64,000 nt of DNA from Edaphochlamys debaryana. Its lineage: Eukaryota; Chlorophyta; Chlorophyceae; Chlamydomonadales. Every line of letters starts with the position of its first letter. Position 1 is the stretch's first letter. Positions 59,784-64,000 of the stretch are shown here, one piece after another. The notes under the pieces were generated by a model. That model worked only from the letters and a program-made list of their open reading frames with translations. It searched no databases and was not told the DNA's origin. The DNA is taken from the NCBI GenBank assembly GCA_016858145.1, contig JAEHOE010000051.1, positions 62,001 to 126,000 of the forward strand, in the 5' to 3' direction. The position numbers were made by a program, and so were the translations under genes.

Positions 59784-62700
59784 ATGTCGGCCGAGGACGC
59801 TGACTACTCCGACCAGGGCTCGGACCGCGGCAGCCGGCAGCTCCTTCGCGGTCATGAGCGCCTGTACGGTGCGTCTGGGTCGCTGGGCAGCTCGGCCACT
59901 CGCTCCCCTACCCTCGTGCTCCGCTAGCGGCTGCCTCCCCCGCTCTTTCGGTTGTCAGCACCCTGTCGGAGCACACACCCGCGCCGTGTTTACCGGTCAG
60001 AGCCCCGGCACGTGTGCCCCCTGCACCGTGACGTCCTTCCCCGCGTCCTTCAGATGCCTACAACGAGCTCCACACGCTCGCTCAGTCGTTCAACAAGCCC
60101 TTCGATGCCCCCGCCATCCTGGTGGTGGGGCACCAGACCGACGGGAAGTCAGGTGGGCGACAGGGCCGCGTCGGCATGAGCGCCTTGCGCTTGTTTGCGG
60201 CGATACACGACCGGGGCTTGCTATCGGGGCAGGTGTCAAGTGAGGCGGGGGCCGTTTGCCTCCTGCCTAGCGTGGGGCGCACCGTCGGCCCAGCTCGTTA
60301 CCCCCACTACCCTAGCGGGCCCAGCCTTCTAGTCATATGTCATGCAACCCCCTCACCACTGTGCTCGTTGCCCGCTGCACCACACCTCTGCAGCCCTGGT
60401 CGAGGCTCTGATGGGCTTCCAGGTGAGCGAGGCCACCCCTACGGCAGCCCGACCGGGAACCAAGCTGGGGAGTCGAGAGGGCCGCGTCATGCACCGAGCT
60501 CCCAGAGGGTCGGGTCCCCCCCTGGCCCCTGGAGGTCTGCTGTTCCTCACCCGTTTGCGCTTCCTCACCCTTCACCCTTCTTGCACCGCTACGCAGTTCA
60601 ACAGCGTGGGCGGGGGCACCAAGACACGCCGCCCCATCGCCATCCACATGAAGGTGCGCCGTCCGGGCACGTACCTGGGAATAGGTCCTGCCCGCCCTTT
60701 CCCCCGGCCGCCCCTCCTTCCCCCTTCGCATCGCCTCTCCGAGGTTTCCGTAACCCCGTCCCATCGCGCTCCCTGGCCCGCATTCGCTCCTCCTTTCCTT
60801 TCCCTTTCATCCGCCTCACCTATCCACATGCTCCCTCTCCACCTCCTCCACAAACCAGTCCCCCCCATACCTCACGCCCCCTGTCCTCCCCCCTCCCTCT
60901 CCCGTCCCCCTCCACCTCCCCAGTACAACGGCTCCTGCCACACGCCCGCCTGCTACCTCAAGATGGACGACGGCGTCAGCGAGCAGGAGATGAGCCTGGC
61001 GGAGCTGCAGGTGGGGGGCAGGGAGGTGGGGTGAGGGGGTGTTGGAAAGGGGGGCGAGGCTGGTGCATGAGGAGCTCAGCTTGGCGGAGCTGCACGTGGG
61101 GGGAAGGGAGGGAGGTTGAGGGAGGGGTTTTGGAAGTCTTTGAAGAGGGGCGAGAAGGTCCAAATTCGGCCGGCTTGGTCATGACTAGGGTCCCCTTGGC
61201 GGGAACGGGTTTGCCGTACTGCAAGGGGCGGAGTTGGGCCGAGGGTGCCGAAGGAGGTAGGCAGCTGGACCTGCGTCCCCTGGCCGCCGGGGGCGTGCCC
61301 CTGCTCCAGTCATCCCCGCTCCACCCATTCAGGGGAGGTTTGTCCAGACGAGTGCCCTGCGTTCACTGGCCAGTCCATGCCTGTTCTCACCCAAATCCGT
61401 CGACCCCCATCAAAACCCCTTCCGGCCCCCTCCCCCCCCCCCAGGCCTACATTGACGCCGACAACGCCATGCTGGAGCGGGAGCAGCGCTTCGCCGCCAA
61501 GGAGATCGTGGTGCGCATGGAGTACAAGCACTGGTGAGAGCAGTGTGTGTGTGAAAGAGAGTCTAGGATGCGTAGGGCGGGCGCGTTGATTGTGTTGGTG
61601 GAGGCGCGTGTATCATATGTTGGGACATGCAGCGGGGAGACAGGGTGGTGGTCAGGGCTGCGTAGATGCTCGGGCTATTGCGCGAGTTCGGTGGTGTGTG
61701 TGGTGGTGTGGGGGGGAAGGGGGGTTGGAGAGGAGAGGGAGAGACCAGTGCTTGGCGTGGGGTTTGCGGGGTTTGCGATGGAGCGGATCTCATGCACAGT
61801 GTGTGGGGCTATGCTGAGTCATGGCGCTCGCACTGGCAGTTCCTGGCTTGAACCTCTCCGCACCCTCTTCCCCTCCCCTCCCCCACCCCACCCCCCAGCC
61901 CCAACCTGACCATCATCGACACCCCCGGCCTCATCACCCCCGCCCCCGGAAAGAAGAACTGCGCCGTCCAGATGTGCGCCAGCCAGGTGGGGATGGGGAG
62001 GGGGAGGGGGGGGGAGGGGAGGGCGTGAGTGGGGAGGGGGGAGCAGCCGTGCCGGGGGCAGAATGAGAGGGAGCCGTCCGGAGCTCCTCCGGTGCGCACC
62101 GGTGCTTGCGCTCGCACGGCTTGCGGCTCTCCCTACCAAAGCGACTGACTGACCGTGTTTGAAACGTGTTCTCTTGTGCGTTGGCGACAGGTGGAGGAGA
62201 TCGTGAGGACCAAGGCACAGGTGAGGGCGGGGCGCAGGGCGCGACCTCCCTGCGGCAGCGCGCCAGCTGCCGCGCATGCAGCCGGTTGCCACACCCACCA
62301 GCTGCCCCCCCCCCCCCCAGCCGCTCTCATCCCCCCCTACACCAACCCCCTCACCCTCTCATCCACCTCCCCCCCCCTCCTCCCCCCTCACCCCCCCCCC
62401 CCCAGGTCCCCGAGTACGTCATCCTGTGTCTGGAGGACTGCAGCGACTGGACCAACGCCACCACGCGGCGCCTGGTCATGCAGGTGCGGGGGGGGGGGCG
62501 GCGTGGCCGTGGTCTTGTGTGCACCTGTGTCCTCCCATTGTCCCCATCACCACAGTTCCCCCCGACACCACCGTACGGCCCTTGAGAGTTGCATTGACAT
62601 TGCACTCGACCCGGCCCCCTTCCACCCCCCCTCCCCCCTGACAGGTGGACCCCAACCTGGCTCGCACGGTGCTGGTGAGCACCAAGTTCGACACGCGCAT

Positions 62701-64000
62701 CCCCCAGTTCGCGCGGGGCAGCGACTGCGAGATGTTCCTGCGGCCCTCCACGCTGGAGGGGCTGGGCATGCTGGGGGAGGGGCCGTTCTTCACGTGAGTC
62801 CGAAGGAGAGGGGGGGGGGTCGTGGGTGTTGCTTGCGGGATGAGAGCCTGCAGGGATGCGCTGGTTTGATTTCTGCAGAGCAGCACCGTGCCAGACCTGC
62901 CCCCGCCTTTCCGCCTTGACCATCCCCATCATCATCACGACCCCCCCACCCCTCTCCCCACCCCTGCCCCCCAGCTCCGTCCCCTCTGGCCGCGTGGGCT
63001 CGGGCCCCGACTGCGTCTTCCCCTCCCACGACGCCTTCCGGGAGCGCCTGGCGGAGCGGGAGGCGACGGACGGGGCGGACCTGGAGACCAAGCTGAACCG
63101 CAAGTCAGAAGGGAGAGGGGGCGGCGGTCGAGGGGTCCGCGTGTGGAGCGGGTCAGGAGGAGGAGAGGGAGGGGAGGGGGGGGAAGGGAGGCCAACTTCC
63201 CCTGCAGCTGTCTGACCCCGGCTTCACCAGTCACCAGTCACCACCACCTGCTCTCGCATATCCTTATCCCTGCTCCCCACCCCCACCCCCACCCACCTCA
63301 AGGCTGAGCCGCCAGGAGCGGGACCACATCGGAGTGAGCGCCCTGCGCCGCTACCTGGAGCAGCTGCTGCAGGTGTGTGTGTGTGTGGGGGGGGGGAAAT
63401 GGAGGGGGAAAGGGGAAGGAGAGGGGTAAGCACTCACCGTGTGTTAGGAGACCAGCCTCCCCGAACTCTCTTTCTGCCCTCTTCACACCCATGCGGCCCC
63501 CCCCTCTCCAACCCCCCCTTTCCCCTCCTTTCCCCCCAGCGCCGCTACCTGGACATGGTGCCCTCCATCGTGCCGCTGCTGGAGGCGGAGCAGCGCTCCA
63601 CGGGGCAGCGCATCGAGGCGGTGCGGAGGGACCTGGCGGGGCTGAACCCGGACCAGCTCAAGGTGGGGAGGGGGGGGGGAGATGGAAGGGGCGGGGCTCA
63701 ACCCGGACCAGCTCAAGGTGGGGAGGGGGGAGGGGGAGCGGGAACGAGGGAAGGTTTGGGGAGGGAGACTCCCGTCACAGTCTGGCCGGGCTGGGGCCAC
63801 GGTGCAAGCCGGGAGGCGGGAGCGTTTGTAAGACGGAACCGTCCCTCTCCCTCCTTCCCCTCCTCTCGGGAGTGGGCGTCAGGAACCCGAGCAGGCCAAC
63901 GAGCGCTGCGACCCTGCAGGAAGGCATTGCGCTCCATCCGCCGCCCCCCTCCTCCCCTCACCCCACCCCAACCCTCCCCCCAACCCTCCCCTCCTCCCCC
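59784..64000 (+). CDS. DRP5B: Plastid-division dynamin-related protein, ARC5/DRP5B type (5' part, runs off the right edge)
   Basis: Thirteen exons give the first 371 codons: 59784-59868, 60054-60152, 60394-60422, 60597-60653, 60924-61010, 61445-61533, 61899-61986, 62191-62220, 62406-62483, 62645-62793, 62975-63103, 63303-63372, 63540-63662; the rest is beyond the window. Dynamin GTPase motifs: P-loop GHQTDGKS (residues 54-61), switch Thr in GGGTKTRRP (79), DTPG (156-159) and TKFD (227-230). YNELHTLAQSFNKPFDAP, ILCLEDCSDW and FFTSVPSGRVG match the plant ARC5/DRP5B family rather than classical dynamins. The family assembles on the outer plastid envelope and constricts it during chloroplast division. 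The GTPase domain looks complete; middle, PH and GED regions are not in view. The ATG is chosen because exon 1 then encodes a short acidic N-terminus leading straight to the conserved RLYDAYNEL. Confidence 0.92.

Overview
The window looks like nuclear DNA of a GC-rich chlorophyte green alga. The evidence is a split plastid-division dynamin (DRP5B/ARC5 type), many short introns with G-rich 5' ends and C-rich 3' ends, TGTAA motifs (the green-algal polyadenylation signal), a chromodomain Ty3/gypsy element and a cluster of LINEs inserted tail-first into one another, as described for Zepp-type algal LINEs. The species cannot be named from sequence alone.

Layout. 1-3437 (minus): a very long open frame that leaves the left edge. 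It encodes a Q/P-rich N-terminus, seven 36-residue Cys/Trp repeats, several hydrophobic segments and a Josephin-like cysteine-protease signature. 4740-5584 (minus): probable exons of an unknown gene. 5811-9684: a 201-bp satellite with a 1202-bp higher-order repeat. 9.7-10.9 kb: a 90-bp repeat, strong hairpins and short CTTGAAGGAGG repeats. 10871-20661 (minus): an unknown multi-exon host gene split by a young Ty3/gypsy chromovirus (11946-19079; two 377-bp LTRs with 3 mismatches, 5-bp target duplication). The element has an extra coiled-coil ORF, Gag, a -1 frameshift signal and Pol with a chromodomain.

21.9-48.0 kb (minus) is a nested LINE cluster: one internally deleted copy, three 1.75-kb copies truncated at the same base, two 52-bp mini-copies, a copy split by a 2.6-kb multi-exon gene fragment, one near full-length copy with two ORFs, a related 1.1-kb non-autonomous element and a 5'-truncated copy. 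The ORFs overlap as TAATG. ORF2 carries an APE endonuclease with two in-frame TAA codons shared by two copies, a reverse transcriptase and a C-terminal Cys-His motif.

48-64 kb (plus) holds two ordinary intron-rich host genes head to tail: an 18-exon Kelch-propeller protein (973 residues) with a long Ala/Pro/Gly-rich C-terminal part, and the first 13 exons of DRP5B, which runs off the right edge. Several introns of both genes contain extra copies of the preceding exon end together with its splice donor.

The window therefore joins a repeat-rich block (satellite, LTR element, LINE nest, 0-48 kb) to normal genic sequence (50-64 kb). Exon boundaries were inferred by eye from splice consensus and reading-frame continuity.
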